DNA from: Bradyrhizobium cosmicum
Lineage (GTDB): Bacteria > Pseudomonadota > Alphaproteobacteria > Rhizobiales > Xanthobacteraceae
DNA length: 64,000 bases
Assembly (NCBI RefSeq): GCF_007290395.2
Contig: NZ_CP041656.2
Location: 3,720,001 to 3,784,000, forward strand
Direction: 5' to 3'
Of this stretch, positions 26,477 to 35,057 are shown piece after piece. The notes under the pieces were generated by a model. It did not search any database and was not told the DNA's origin. It saw nothing but the letters and a program-made list of their open reading frames with translations. The position numbers and the translations under genes were made by a program. How positions within the stretch are numbered: the first letter of the stretch is position 1; each line of letters begins with the position of its first letter.

Positions 26477-26523
26477 AGCATGATCCGGAAAGTGTGCAGC
26501 CGTTCTGCAAGAGGATCATGCTC
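26476..26523. repeat. palindromic dispersed repeat (GAGCATGATCC family)
   Basis: An 11-bp perfect inverted repeat GAGCATGATCC (26476-26486) / GGATCATGCTC (26513-26523) around 26 bases. The sequence style matches an intergenic palindrome common in Rhizobiales genomes. It lies between holB and metG and could end or process the transcript. Confidence 0.7.
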
Positions 26524-26584
26524 AAACCAATGACCGAACGCAGGTTCGTTTCCAAATTTCGAGAAGCCGGTAAAGGAATTCGTC

Positions 26585-28579
26585 GTGGCCACGCGAGCTA
26601 AGAAAACCGTCAAAGCCAAAAGCAGCAAGAAAAGGGCTGCCAAGAAGGCCGTGAAGAAAGCCGCGAAGAAGGCTGCAAAAACGCGCGCGTCCAAGACTGC
26701 CAAGAAGGTCAAGAAAGGCAAGAAAGCCGTTGCAAAGAAGGGCGTGAAGAAGAGCGCCGCGAAGACGGCAAATAAGGCCGGCAAGAAGGCTGCGAAGAAG
26801 CAGGTCATCGCAAAGAAGACTTCGAAGACAAGGACCGCCAGCAAGCCAGCCAAGGCCTCCGGGAAGAACAAGGCTCCGGCGAAGAAGGTGGTCGGGAAGG
26901 CGAGGGTGACTGCTCCCGCCGTGACCGCCGCACCGGCTCCTGTCGTCACGCCGCCGAAAGCTGCCAAGCCGAAGGCGCCGCGCGTTCCGAATCCCGTCGC
27001 GGCGGCGCAGGTCACCGCCCCCGTTGCCGCCCCCGCGCGCGACAATCTCTTCTACATCACGACAGCAATCGCCTATCCCAACGGCAGCCCGCATATCGGC
27101 CACGCCTATGAAGCCATCGCGACCGACGTGCTGGCGCGCTTCGCGCGGCTCGACGGCAAGGACGTGTTCTTCCTGACCGGCACCGACGAGCACGGCCTGA
27201 AGATGATCCAGACCGCGCAGAACGAGGGCCTTACTCCGTCCGCACTGGCCGCCCGCAACGCGGCCCGCTTCAAGGAAATGGACGAGCGTCTGAACGTTTC
27301 GTTCGACCGTTTCATCCGGACCACCGAAGAGCAGCACCATCGCTCCAGCCAGGAGATCTGGCGGCGCATGGAGGCGAACGGCGATATCTATGCCGACACC
27401 TATTCCGGCTGGTATTCGGTGCGTGACGAGGCCTATTACGCCGAGGAGGAGACCCGCCTGAACGACGACGGCGTACGCCTCGGCCCGCAGGGGACGCCGG
27501 TCAACTGGGTCGACGAGAAGAGCTATTTCTTCCGGCTGTCGTCCTATCAGGACAAGCTGCTGAAGCTCTACGCCGAACGCCCTGATTTCATCGGACCGGA
27601 CTCGCGCAAGAACGAGGTGGTGAGCTTCGTCAAGGGTGGACTGCGCGATCTCTCGATCTCGCGCACGACCTTTGACTGGGGTGTCAAGGTGCCGGGCGAC
27701 GAAGAGCACGTGATGTATGTCTGGGTCGACGCGCTGACCAATTACATCACCGGCGTCGGATTCCCCGACGAGAGCGACAAGAACTGGCGCTACTGGCCGG
27801 CCGATGTGCACATCATCGGCAAGGACATCATCCGCTTCCATGCGGTGTACTGGCCGGCGTTCCTGATGTCGGCCGGGATCCCCGTGCAGAAGCGGGTCTA
27901 TGCCCACGGCTTCCTGTTCAACAGGGGCGAGAAGATGTCGAAGTCGGTCGGCAACGTCGTCGACCCCTTCAACCTTGCCGACCAGTACGGCGTCGACCAG
28001 ATGCGCTATTTCTTCCTGCGCGAGGTGCCGTTCGGCCAGGACGGCAACTACAACCATGAAGCCATCGTCGCGCGTATCAATGCCGATCTCGCCAACGACC
28101 TCGGCAACCTCGCACAGCGCTCGCTGTCGATGGTCGCAAAGCAACTCGGCGGCGTACTGCCGGAGCCCGGCGAGTTCAGCGACAACGACAAGGCGATCCT
28201 GGCGATGGCCGACGGCATGATCGCGGCGAGTCGCGAAGCGATGGCGACGCAGCAGATCCATCACTGGCTCAACGCCGTATGGGCCGTGGTCGCGGAAGCC
28301 AACCGCTATTTCGCGGGCGAGGCGCCGTGGGCGCTGGCCAAGACCGATCCGGCGCGACAGAAGACGGTGCTCTATGTCACCGCCGAAGTCGTGCGCCAGA
28401 TCGCGATCCTGGCCCAGCCGGCGATGCCGACCGCCTCCGGATTGCTGCTCGACAGCCTCGGGATCCCCGCGGGAGAGCGGAACTTCGCTGCGCTTGGCGA
28501 TGCCAAGCGCATTGCACCGGGCTCGATGCTGCCGGCGCCGACACCGGCGTTCCCGCGTTACATCGAACCGGCGGCGTAA
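26585..28579 (+). CDS. metG: methionyl-tRNA synthetase with a long Lys/Ala-rich N-terminal tail
   Basis: 664 aa from a GTG with AAGGA upstream. The catalytic core starts at about residue 150, with HIGH-type [10 protein letters not shown] (about 165) and KMSKS in [10 protein letters not shown] (about 450), then the anticodon-binding helices. There is no C-terminal EMAP-like domain. It charges tRNA-Met. The first ~145 residues are a histone-H1-like tail of repeated [16 protein letters not shown] segments ending in a Pro/Ala linker. The tail is in frame, uninterrupted and ends exactly at the synthetase core; codon use looks normal. It may bind tRNA or other nucleic acid. Confidence 0.93.
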   Translation: MATRAKKTVKAKSSKKRAAKKAVKKAAKKAAKTRASKTAKKVKKGKKAVAKKGVKKSAAKTANKAGKKAAKKQVIAKKTSKTRTASKPAKASGKNKAPAKKVVGKARVTAPAVTAAPAPVVTPPKAAKPKAPRVPNPVAAAQVTAPVAAPARDNLFYITTAIAYPNGSPHIGHAYEAIATDVLARFARLDGKDVFFLTGTDEHGLKMIQTAQNEGLTPSALAARNAARFKEMDERLNVSFDRFIRTTEEQHHRSSQEIWRRMEANGDIYADTYSGWYSVRDEAYYAEEETRLNDDGVRLGPQGTPVNWVDEKSYFFRLSSYQDKLLKLYAERPDFIGPDSRKNEVVSFVKGGLRDLSISRTTFDWGVKVPGDEEHVMYVWVDALTNYITGVGFPDESDKNWRYWPADVHIIGKDIIRFHAVYWPAFLMSAGIPVQKRVYAHGFLFNRGEKMSKSVGNVVDPFNLADQYGVDQMRYFFLREVPFGQDGNYNHEAIVARINADLANDLGNLAQRSLSMVAKQLGGVLPEPGEFSDNDKAILAMADGMIAASREAMATQQIHHWLNAVWAVVAEANRYFAGEAPWALAKTDPARQKTVLYVTAEVVRQIAILAQPAMPTASGLLLDSLGIPAGERNFAALGDAKRIAPGSMLPAPTPAFPRYIEPAA

Positions 28580-28591
28580 GGCGTTCGCGCG

Positions 28592-29368
28592 ATGTTGGTC
28601 GACAGTCACTGCCATCTGGATTTTCCGGATTTCGCGGAAGATCTCGACGGGATCGTGTCGCGTGCGCGTGCGGCCGGCATTGGCCGCATGGTCACGATCT
28701 CGACGCGGGTGCGAAAGCTGCACCAGCTTCTGGCGATCGCCGAGCGCTACGACGATGTCTATTGCTCGGTCGGCACCCATCCGCACCATGCGGATGAGGA
28801 CGACGGCATTTCGCCGGACGAACTGATCGCGCTGACGGAGCATCCCAGGGTCGTCGCGCTCGGTGAGGCCGGTCTCGACTATTTCTACGACAATGGCTCG
28901 CCGGAGGCGCAGGCGAGGGGCTTTCGTGCCCACATCGCAGCCGCTCGCGCGACTGGTCTGCCGCTGGTGATCCACACCCGCCAAGCGGACGAAGACTGTG
29001 CCCACATCCTGGAAGAGGAGGTGGCCAAAGGATCGTTTCGTGCCGTGCTGCATTGTTACACGGGCGGGCGCGAACTGGCACTGAAGGCGGTGTCGCTCGG
29101 TCTCTACATCGGCTTCACGGGAATCCTGACCTTCAAGAAGTCGGAAGCCCTGCGCGCGCTGGCGGCCGAACTGCCGTCTGACCGTATTCTGGTTGAAACA
29201 GACTCGCCCTATCTTGCGCCCGGCAAGTTTCGGGGCAAACGCAACGAGCCGGCCTATGTGGTCGAGGTCGCAAAGGTGCTCGCCGAGACGCGCGGCGTGT
29301 CGTTTGAGGAGATCTCGCGCCAGACCACCGAAAACTTCTTCCGCCTGTTCTCCAAGGTGAAAGCTTGA
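28592..29368 (+). CDS. tatD: TatD-family metal-dependent DNase
   Basis: 258-aa TIM-barrel hydrolase with the metal ligands in DSHCHLDF, GEAGLDY, IHTRQA, HCYTG and ETDSPYL. Members have 3'-5' exonuclease or deacylase activity and act in DNA repair or quality control. It starts 12 bases after metG in the same operon; the metG-tatD-MBL order is common in Alphaproteobacteria. Confidence 0.92.
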   Translation: MLVDSHCHLDFPDFAEDLDGIVSRARAAGIGRMVTISTRVRKLHQLLAIAERYDDVYCSVGTHPHHADEDDGISPDELIALTEHPRVVALGEAGLDYFYDNGSPEAQARGFRAHIAAARATGLPLVIHTRQADEDCAHILEEEVAKGSFRAVLHCYTGGRELALKAVSLGLYIGFTGILTFKKSEALRALAAELPSDRILVETDSPYLAPGKFRGKRNEPAYVVEVAKVLAETRGVSFEEISRQTTENFFRLFSKVKA

Positions 29369-29381
29369 GATTGGGAGCCGC

Positions 29382-30179
29382 ATGACGCTGACGCTGACGA
29401 TCCTGGGCTGCGGCTCCTCCGCCGGCGTACCGCGCCCGGCACTCGGCTGGGGTGCCTGCGATCCCAACAATCCCAAGAACCGCCGCCGGCGCTGTTCGCT
29501 GCTGGTCGAACGGAAGTCCGAGCACGGCACCACACGGATCGTGATCGACACCTCGCCGGATTTGCGCGAGCAATTGCTCTCGACCGATGTCGACCACATC
29601 GACGCGGTGTTCCTGACCCACGAGCACGCCGACCAGACCCACGGCATGGACGATCTTCGTTCGGTCGTCATGCACATGCGCCGGCGCATCCCGACCTATT
29701 TCAACCAGTCCACCGCCAAGGACATCATGGCGCGGTTCTCCTACTGCTTCATTTCGCCGGAGGGCAGCGACTATCCGCCGATCCTGACGCGGCATTCGAT
29801 CGAAGCGGGCGAAGAGCAGACCATTCTGGGGAAGGGCGGTGCCGTGACCATGACGGCCTTTCTGGTGCAGCACGGCCAGATCCCGGCGCTCGGCTATCGC
29901 ATTGGGAATGCCGCCTACACGCCCGACCTCAACGATATTCCGCGCGAGAGTTGGGGCGCGCTGGAAAATCTCGACCTCTGGATCGTCGACGGTCTGCGCT
30001 ACACCCAACATTCAAGCCATTTCAGCATCAACGACGCGCTGTCCTGGATCGAACGCTTCAAGCCGAAGCGCGCTGTCATCACCAACATGACCGCCGACGT
30101 CGATTACGAGGTGATCCGGCAATCGCTGCCATCAGGCGTAGTGCCGGCTCATGACGGGCTGCGGCTGGAGACGCACTAA
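29382..30179 (+). CDS. MBL-fold metallo-hydrolase (PhnP-like)
   Basis: 265 aa. Metal-binding THEHADQTHG (about 78-87), a later His in LVQHGQIPALGYR, Asp in YTPDLNDIP, and a terminal PAHDG. The N-terminus GCGSSAGVPRPALGWGACDP is typical of the PhnP/RNase Z-like phosphodiesterase branch. It is probably a phosphodiesterase of unknown substrate; there are no phosphonate genes nearby. It follows tatD directly. Confidence 0.88.
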   Translation: MTLTLTILGCGSSAGVPRPALGWGACDPNNPKNRRRRCSLLVERKSEHGTTRIVIDTSPDLREQLLSTDVDHIDAVFLTHEHADQTHGMDDLRSVVMHMRRRIPTYFNQSTAKDIMARFSYCFISPEGSDYPPILTRHSIEAGEEQTILGKGGAVTMTAFLVQHGQIPALGYRIGNAAYTPDLNDIPRESWGALENLDLWIVDGLRYTQHSSHFSINDALSWIERFKPKRAVITNMTADVDYEVIRQSLPSGVVPAHDGLRLETH

Positions 30180-30328
30180 GCGCATCCGGCGCAAATTTGC
30201 CGCTGCCCGGCATGCTCCTTGCTTTCGCGAGCCTCATCGTGTTGGTCTAACGTCTCAAAGACAGGCGTTGGACTGAGGCGATAATCAAGCGGGTCTGGCG
30301 ATATCGCCGGGCTTCATCGAGCCGCAAG

Positions 30329-30934
30329 ATGAAGATGGGGGCCAGGTTGGCAAGGCACGGCGACGACGTAACGGCCGTTGGGCTGGTCCGACGCGTTTTG
30401 GATATGCTCTACCTTGGTGCGGGCTACGCCGCCGGCGTCTTCCTTTTTGCGATCTTCGCGATCATGATGGTGATGTCGATCGGGCGGCAGTTTACGCTCA
30501 ACATCCCGGCCGGCGACGATTTTGCCTCGTGGTGCATGGCCGCGATGGCGTTCCTGGGCCTCGCTCATACCTTCAAGCGCGGCGAGATGATCCGGGTCGG
30601 CCTTCTGCTCGAACGCTTGCGCGGGCGGACCAAGCAGGTCGCGGAGATTGTGGCGCTCTGCGTTGCGACGGCCTTCATTCTCTACTTTACCCGACATGCG
30701 ATACAGATGACTTACGACTCCTGGCGCTTCAACGACGTGGCGCAGGGCGTGGTCGCGCTTCCGCTCTGGATTCCCCAACTCGGCTTTTCCGGCGGCCTTG
30801 CGATCCTGTCGATCGCTTTGATCGATGAAACGATCAACGTCGTCGGCGGTCACCGGCCGAGCTACGAGAGGGGCTCGCCGGACGAGACGCCCGACGAATT
30901 CATCGAGCGTATCTCGCAAGGCGGCGGCGGTTGA
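30329..30934 (+). CDS. dctQ: TRAP transporter small permease (DctQ)
   Basis: 201 aa with four membrane helices (about 30-55, 65-85, 105-125, 150-170), typical of DctQ. The second helix region carries the charged motif FKRGEMIRVGLLLE seen in the family. It is the first gene of a three-gene TRAP operon that takes up organic acids using a Na+ or H+ gradient. The preceding 150-bp gap should hold the promoter. Confidence 0.88.
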   Translation: MKMGARLARHGDDVTAVGLVRRVLDMLYLGAGYAAGVFLFAIFAIMMVMSIGRQFTLNIPAGDDFASWCMAAMAFLGLAHTFKRGEMIRVGLLLERLRGRTKQVAEIVALCVATAFILYFTRHAIQMTYDSWRFNDVAQGVVALPLWIPQLGFSGGLAILSIALIDETINVVGGHRPSYERGSPDETPDEFIERISQGGGG

Positions 30935-30936
30935 CC

Positions 30937-32250
30937 ATGGCCAATCTCGGCTTGATCGAGCTCTCCTTCATCCTCCTTGGCGTCATGGTCCTGCTGCTGG
31001 GAAGCGGCATCTGGATCGCGGTTTCGCTTGGGCTCGTCGGCTTCGTGGCGATGGCGCTGACCACGAGCCTGCCGCTTGGCTCGGTCCTGGCGACCACCAC
31101 TTGGAGCGCAAGCTCGTCCTGGACGCTGGCCGCGCTGCCGCTGTTCATCTGGATGGGCGAGATCCTGTTCCGCACCAAACTCTCGGAGGAGATGTTCCGT
31201 GGCCTGTCGCCCTGGGTGCAGTGGCTGCCGGGACGGCTGACGCATGTGAACGTGATCGGCTGCGGTATCTTCGCGGCGGTCTCTGGGTCCTCGGCTGCGA
31301 CCTGCGCGACCATTGGCAAGATAGCGCTGCCCGAGCTCGACAAGCGCGGCTACGACAAGGGCCTGAGCCTCGGATCGCTGGCGGGCTCCGGCACACTCGG
31401 CCTGCTGATTCCGCCATCGATCCCGATGGTCGTCTATGCTGTGACGGCAAACGTCTCCGTGCTTCAGGTGTTCCTCGGCGGCTTCCTGCCGGGCGTGCTC
31501 GTGATGGTGCTCTATTCCGGCTACATCATCATCTGGTCGCTGCTCAATCCGAAGAAGGTCCCCCCACGCGACCCGCCAATGCCGTTTCGCCGGAAGCTGC
31601 AAGAGTCCGCCAAGCTCGCCCCGTGCCTGCTTCTGATCCTGGCCGTCTTCCTCTCGCTCGTCCTTGGTTTTGCGACCGCGACCGAATGTGCCGCCTGGGG
31701 CGTCTCCGGCGCGTTGCTGCTGGCGTGGTGGAGCGGCACGCTCACGCGCCAGACTTTCTTCGAGAGCATCATGAGCGCTACGCGCCTGACCTGCATGATC
31801 ATGCTGATCCTGGCAGGCGCCGCCTACACGACAGCCGCGATGGCCTATACGGGCATCCCGGCGGCGCTTGCGACCTGGGTCCAGGGACAGCAGCTCACGC
31901 CGGGCATGCTCGCGCTCTATTTGAGCATCATGTACATTATTCTGGGATGCCTGATCGATGGCATCTCGATGATCGTGCTGACCGCAGTCATCGTGCTACC
32001 GATGGTGAAGCAGGCCGGGCTCGATCTGGTCTGGTTCGGCGTCTATCTCATCATCCACGTCGAGATGGCGCAGATCACGCCGCCGGTCGGCTTCAACCTG
32101 TTCGTGCTCCAGAATATGAGCGGCCGCGATACCCTCACCGTGGCGCGGGCAGCGTTTCCGTTCTTCGTTCTGCTGCTGGCGGCCGTATTCATCATCACAG
32201 AATATCCGCAGATCGTGCTGTTCCTGCCCAAGCTTGCCTTTCCTGATTGA
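30937..32250 (+). CDS. dctM: TRAP transporter large permease (DctM)
   Basis: 437 aa with about 12 hydrophobic segments. The motifs AAVSGSSAATCATIGKIALPE and GTLGLLIPPSIPMVVYA belong to DctM, as does the C-terminal EMAQITPPVGFNLFVLQ. It forms the ion-coupled transport path with DctQ. The ATG at 30937 is preferred over a TTG two codons earlier. It ends 36 bp before dctP. Confidence 0.95.
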   Translation: MANLGLIELSFILLGVMVLLLGSGIWIAVSLGLVGFVAMALTTSLPLGSVLATTTWSASSSWTLAALPLFIWMGEILFRTKLSEEMFRGLSPWVQWLPGRLTHVNVIGCGIFAAVSGSSAATCATIGKIALPELDKRGYDKGLSLGSLAGSGTLGLLIPPSIPMVVYAVTANVSVLQVFLGGFLPGVLVMVLYSGYIIIWSLLNPKKVPPRDPPMPFRRKLQESAKLAPCLLLILAVFLSLVLGFATATECAAWGVSGALLLAWWSGTLTRQTFFESIMSATRLTCMIMLILAGAAYTTAAMAYTGIPAALATWVQGQQLTPGMLALYLSIMYIILGCLIDGISMIVLTAVIVLPMVKQAGLDLVWFGVYLIIHVEMAQITPPVGFNLFVLQNMSGRDTLTVARAAFPFFVLLLAAVFIITEYPQIVLFLPKLAFPD

Positions 32251-32286
32251 TCGCACCAGACTTTCGAATTGACCGTGAGGAGAAGT

Positions 32287-33267
32287 ATGATGACGTCTCA
32301 TTTGCTCCGCGCCGCCCTGATCGCAGGCGCCGTGTTGGCGGCTGCGCCTGCTTTTGCCCAGACCAAATGGAATTTGCCGGCGGCATACCCGTCGGACAAT
32401 CCCCATTCGGAAAATCTGGTTGCTTTCGCCAAGGACGTTGAAGCCGCCACGTCCGGAAAGCTGCTGATCACCGTTCACCCGAACGCCTCGCTCTTCAAGG
32501 CGCCCGACATCAAACGCGCGGTCGTGACCGGGCAGGCGCAGATGGGTGAACTGCTGTTGTCTATCCATGAGAACGAGGATCCTGTGTTCGGCATCGACGT
32601 GGTGCCGTTCCTCGCGACCAGCTTTCCGGATGCGATGAAGCTGTATCAGGCCTCGAAGCCGCTGATCGCCAAGAAGCTCGACGCGCAGGGCCTTAAGCTC
32701 CTTTTCGTCGTGCCGTGGGCGCCACAGGGTGTCTATGTCAACAAGCCGCTCGCGACGATCGAAGACATGAAGGGCCTAAAATGGCGAGCGTACAACGTCG
32801 GAACGGCGCGTATCGGCGAACTTGTCGGAGCGCAGTCCGTCACGATCCAGGCGGCTGAACTGCCACAGGCGCTTGCGACCGGCGTGGTGAATTCGTTCAT
32901 GTCGTCGGGCGGCACCGGTTACGATTCCAAGGCCTGGGAGTCGCTGAAATATTTCTATGATGTGCAGGCCTGGATTCCGAAGGACTACACCTTCGTCAAC
33001 AAGGCCGCGTTCGAGGCGCTCGACAAGCCCACACAGGACGCCATTCTCAAGGCCGCCGCAACGGCGGAAACGCGCGGCTGGAAAGCCTGGCAAGAGAAGG
33101 CCAGTTGGTATCTCGACCAGCTCAAGGCCAAGGGCATGGCGGTCGAGCCCCCGAGCCCGGCGCTGAAGGCCGGATTCCAGAAGGTCGGCGAGCAGCTCAC
33201 CGCCGACTGGCTTAAGAAAGCCGGCGCCGACGGCCAGGCCGTGGTCGAAGCTTACAAGAAGATGTGA
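32287..33267 (+). CDS. dctP: TRAP transporter substrate-binding protein (DctP)
   Basis: 326 aa. A Sec signal peptide ends in APAFAQ. The mature fold is typical of DctP, with the conserved region MKGLKWRAYNVGTARI near 160 supplying the Arg that binds a substrate carboxylate, and FMSSGGTGYDSKAWE downstream. A periplasmic receptor for an organic acid of unknown identity. The ATG has GAGGAG upstream; the ORF opens six codons earlier. Confidence 0.93.
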   Translation: MMTSHLLRAALIAGAVLAAAPAFAQTKWNLPAAYPSDNPHSENLVAFAKDVEAATSGKLLITVHPNASLFKAPDIKRAVVTGQAQMGELLLSIHENEDPVFGIDVVPFLATSFPDAMKLYQASKPLIAKKLDAQGLKLLFVVPWAPQGVYVNKPLATIEDMKGLKWRAYNVGTARIGELVGAQSVTIQAAELPQALATGVVNSFMSSGGTGYDSKAWESLKYFYDVQAWIPKDYTFVNKAAFEALDKPTQDAILKAAATAETRGWKAWQEKASWYLDQLKAKGMAVEPPSPALKAGFQKVGEQLTADWLKKAGADGQAVVEAYKKM

Positions 33268-33382
33268 GGGCAGGAAGCCTCTCTGCCATTGCGACCAATT
33301 GCGACCACAAGGCAACGGCGCCGCAAGGGGGCGCTGCGCCTTGCTGCTGGGGCGGCGCTCGAACGGAGCGCCGTTAACTGGG

Positions 33383-35032
33383 CTACGCCGTAATCGCCTT
33401 CGCCGATCCGACCTCATTGCGCAGCAGGAATTTCTGGATCTTGCCCGTGGACGTCTTCGGGATTGGTCCGAACACGACCGCCTTCGGCGTCTTGAAGCCG
33501 CTCATATGCGTACGGCAGAAGGCGATGATGTCGGCTTCTGTTGCGCTGGCGCCATCCTTCAGTTCGACGAAGGCGCAGGGCACCTCGCCCCATTTCGGGT
33601 CGGGCTTTGCGACCACGGCCGCGAACAGCACGGCCGGATGCTTGTAGAGGATGTCCTCGACCTCGACGGACGAGATGTTCTCGCCGCCGGAGATGATGAT
33701 GTCCTTGGAGCGATCCTTGATGGTGACGTAGCCGTGCTCGTCGAGCACGCCGAGATCGCCGGTGTGAAACCAGCCGCCCTCGAACGCTTCCTTCGTCGCC
33801 TTCTCGTTCTTGAGGTAACCCTTCATCACGATATTGCCGCGGAACATGACTTCGCCGATGGTCTCGCCGTCGCGCGGCACCTGCTGCATGGTCTGCGGGT
33901 TGATGACGGTGACGCCTTCCTCGAGCGGGTAGGGCACGCCCTGCCGCCGCTTCATCCGCGCGCGCTCGGCGGGCGGAAGCTCGTCCCAGCCAGGCTGCTC
34001 GGCGCAAACGGAGGCGGGGCCGTAGACCTCGGTCAGGCCATAGACGTGGGTGAGCTTGATGCCGATGTTTTCCGCGCCTTCGAGCACCGCAACCGGCGGT
34101 GCTGCACCGGCGATCAGCCCGACCACGCGACGGACGGCGTTGCCTTTCGGCGCATCGGGCGCGTTGATCAGCGTGTTGTAGACGATCGGCGCGCCGCACA
34201 TGTGAGTGACGCCGTGCGTCCTGATCAACTCGAAGATCCTGGTCGGCTCGACCTTGCGCAGGCAGACGTTGATGCCGGCGGCTGCAGCCATGGTCCAGGG
34301 AAAGCACCAGCCGTTGCAATGGAACATCGGCAACGTCCAGAGATAGACCGGGTGCTGGCCGAGATTGCCCGCGAGGATGTTGCTGACAGCGTTGAGATAC
34401 GCGCCGCGATGATGGGTGACGACGCCCTTGGGATTGCCTGTCGTGCCCGAGGTGTAGCTCAGTGCGATGGCGTCCCATTCGTCGCGTGGCGTGATCGCGA
34501 CGAAGTCCGGATCGCCTTGCGCGACGGCGGCCTCATACTCGATCTCGCCGATGCGCTTGCCGCCTTTGAAGGACGCATCGTCGACATCGACAACGAATGG
34601 CCTCGGTCCCTTCATCTGTGCCAGCGCGTCGGTGATGACGCCTGAAAATTCGGGGTCGACCAGAATGATTTTCGCGCCGCCATGGTCGAGCTGAAACGCG
34701 ATCGAGGGCGCATCGAGACGGATGTTGAGCGCGTTGAGTACGGCACCCGTCATCGGCACAGCGAAATGCGCCTCGTTCATCGCCGGAATGTTCGGCAGCA
34801 TCGCCGCGACGGTGTCGCCGACGCCGATGCCCTTGCCGGCAAGCCAGGAGGCAAAACGCTTGCAGCGCTCATGCGTCTGGCGCCACGTGAAGCTGCGGCC
34901 CTCATAGACCGTGCTGACGTGATCGGGATAGACGGCGGCGCTGCGCGCCAGGAAGCTCAGCGGGCTCAGCGGCACGTAGTTGGCGGGGGTTTTGTCCAGG
35001 CCGATGTTGTACTGGTTCTGCCGCTCGCTCAT
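33383..35032 (-). CDS. acyl-CoA synthetase (AMP-forming, medium-chain/AlkK-like)
   Basis: 549 aa ANL-superfamily ligase: the AMP-binding loop YTSGTTGNPKG, a GLTEVYG A5-type motif, TGDLG, RSKDIIISGGENISS hinge region, and the catalytic Lys in KTSTGKIQK. It activates a carboxylic acid to its CoA thioester using ATP. The ATG at 35032 has AGGAGG at ideal spacing; a GTG two codons upstream lies inside that site and was rejected. It ends a three-gene minus-strand cluster with a TRAP receptor and permease, suggesting that the imported acid is its substrate (inference). Confidence 0.92.
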   Translation of the reverse strand: MSERQNQYNIGLDKTPANYVPLSPLSFLARSAAVYPDHVSTVYEGRSFTWRQTHERCKRFASWLAGKGIGVGDTVAAMLPNIPAMNEAHFAVPMTGAVLNALNIRLDAPSIAFQLDHGGAKIILVDPEFSGVITDALAQMKGPRPFVVDVDDASFKGGKRIGEIEYEAAVAQGDPDFVAITPRDEWDAIALSYTSGTTGNPKGVVTHHRGAYLNAVSNILAGNLGQHPVYLWTLPMFHCNGWCFPWTMAAAAGINVCLRKVEPTRIFELIRTHGVTHMCGAPIVYNTLINAPDAPKGNAVRRVVGLIAGAAPPVAVLEGAENIGIKLTHVYGLTEVYGPASVCAEQPGWDELPPAERARMKRRQGVPYPLEEGVTVINPQTMQQVPRDGETIGEVMFRGNIVMKGYLKNEKATKEAFEGGWFHTGDLGVLDEHGYVTIKDRSKDIIISGGENISSVEVEDILYKHPAVLFAAVVAKPDPKWGEVPCAFVELKDGASATEADIIAFCRTHMSGFKTPKAVVFGPIPKTSTGKIQKFLLRNEVGSAKAITA

Positions 35033-35057
35033 CGACACCCTCCTTGAACGCCGCCCT

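Noticed and set aside
26522..29689. 1055-aa minus-strand ORF opposite metG and tatD
   Set aside because: Antisense shadow: both plus-strand genes have complete catalytic motifs and the ORF shows no known domain.
33299..34645. 448-aa plus-strand ORF opposite the acyl-CoA synthetase
   Set aside because: Shadow of a gene with clear ANL motifs on the minus strand.
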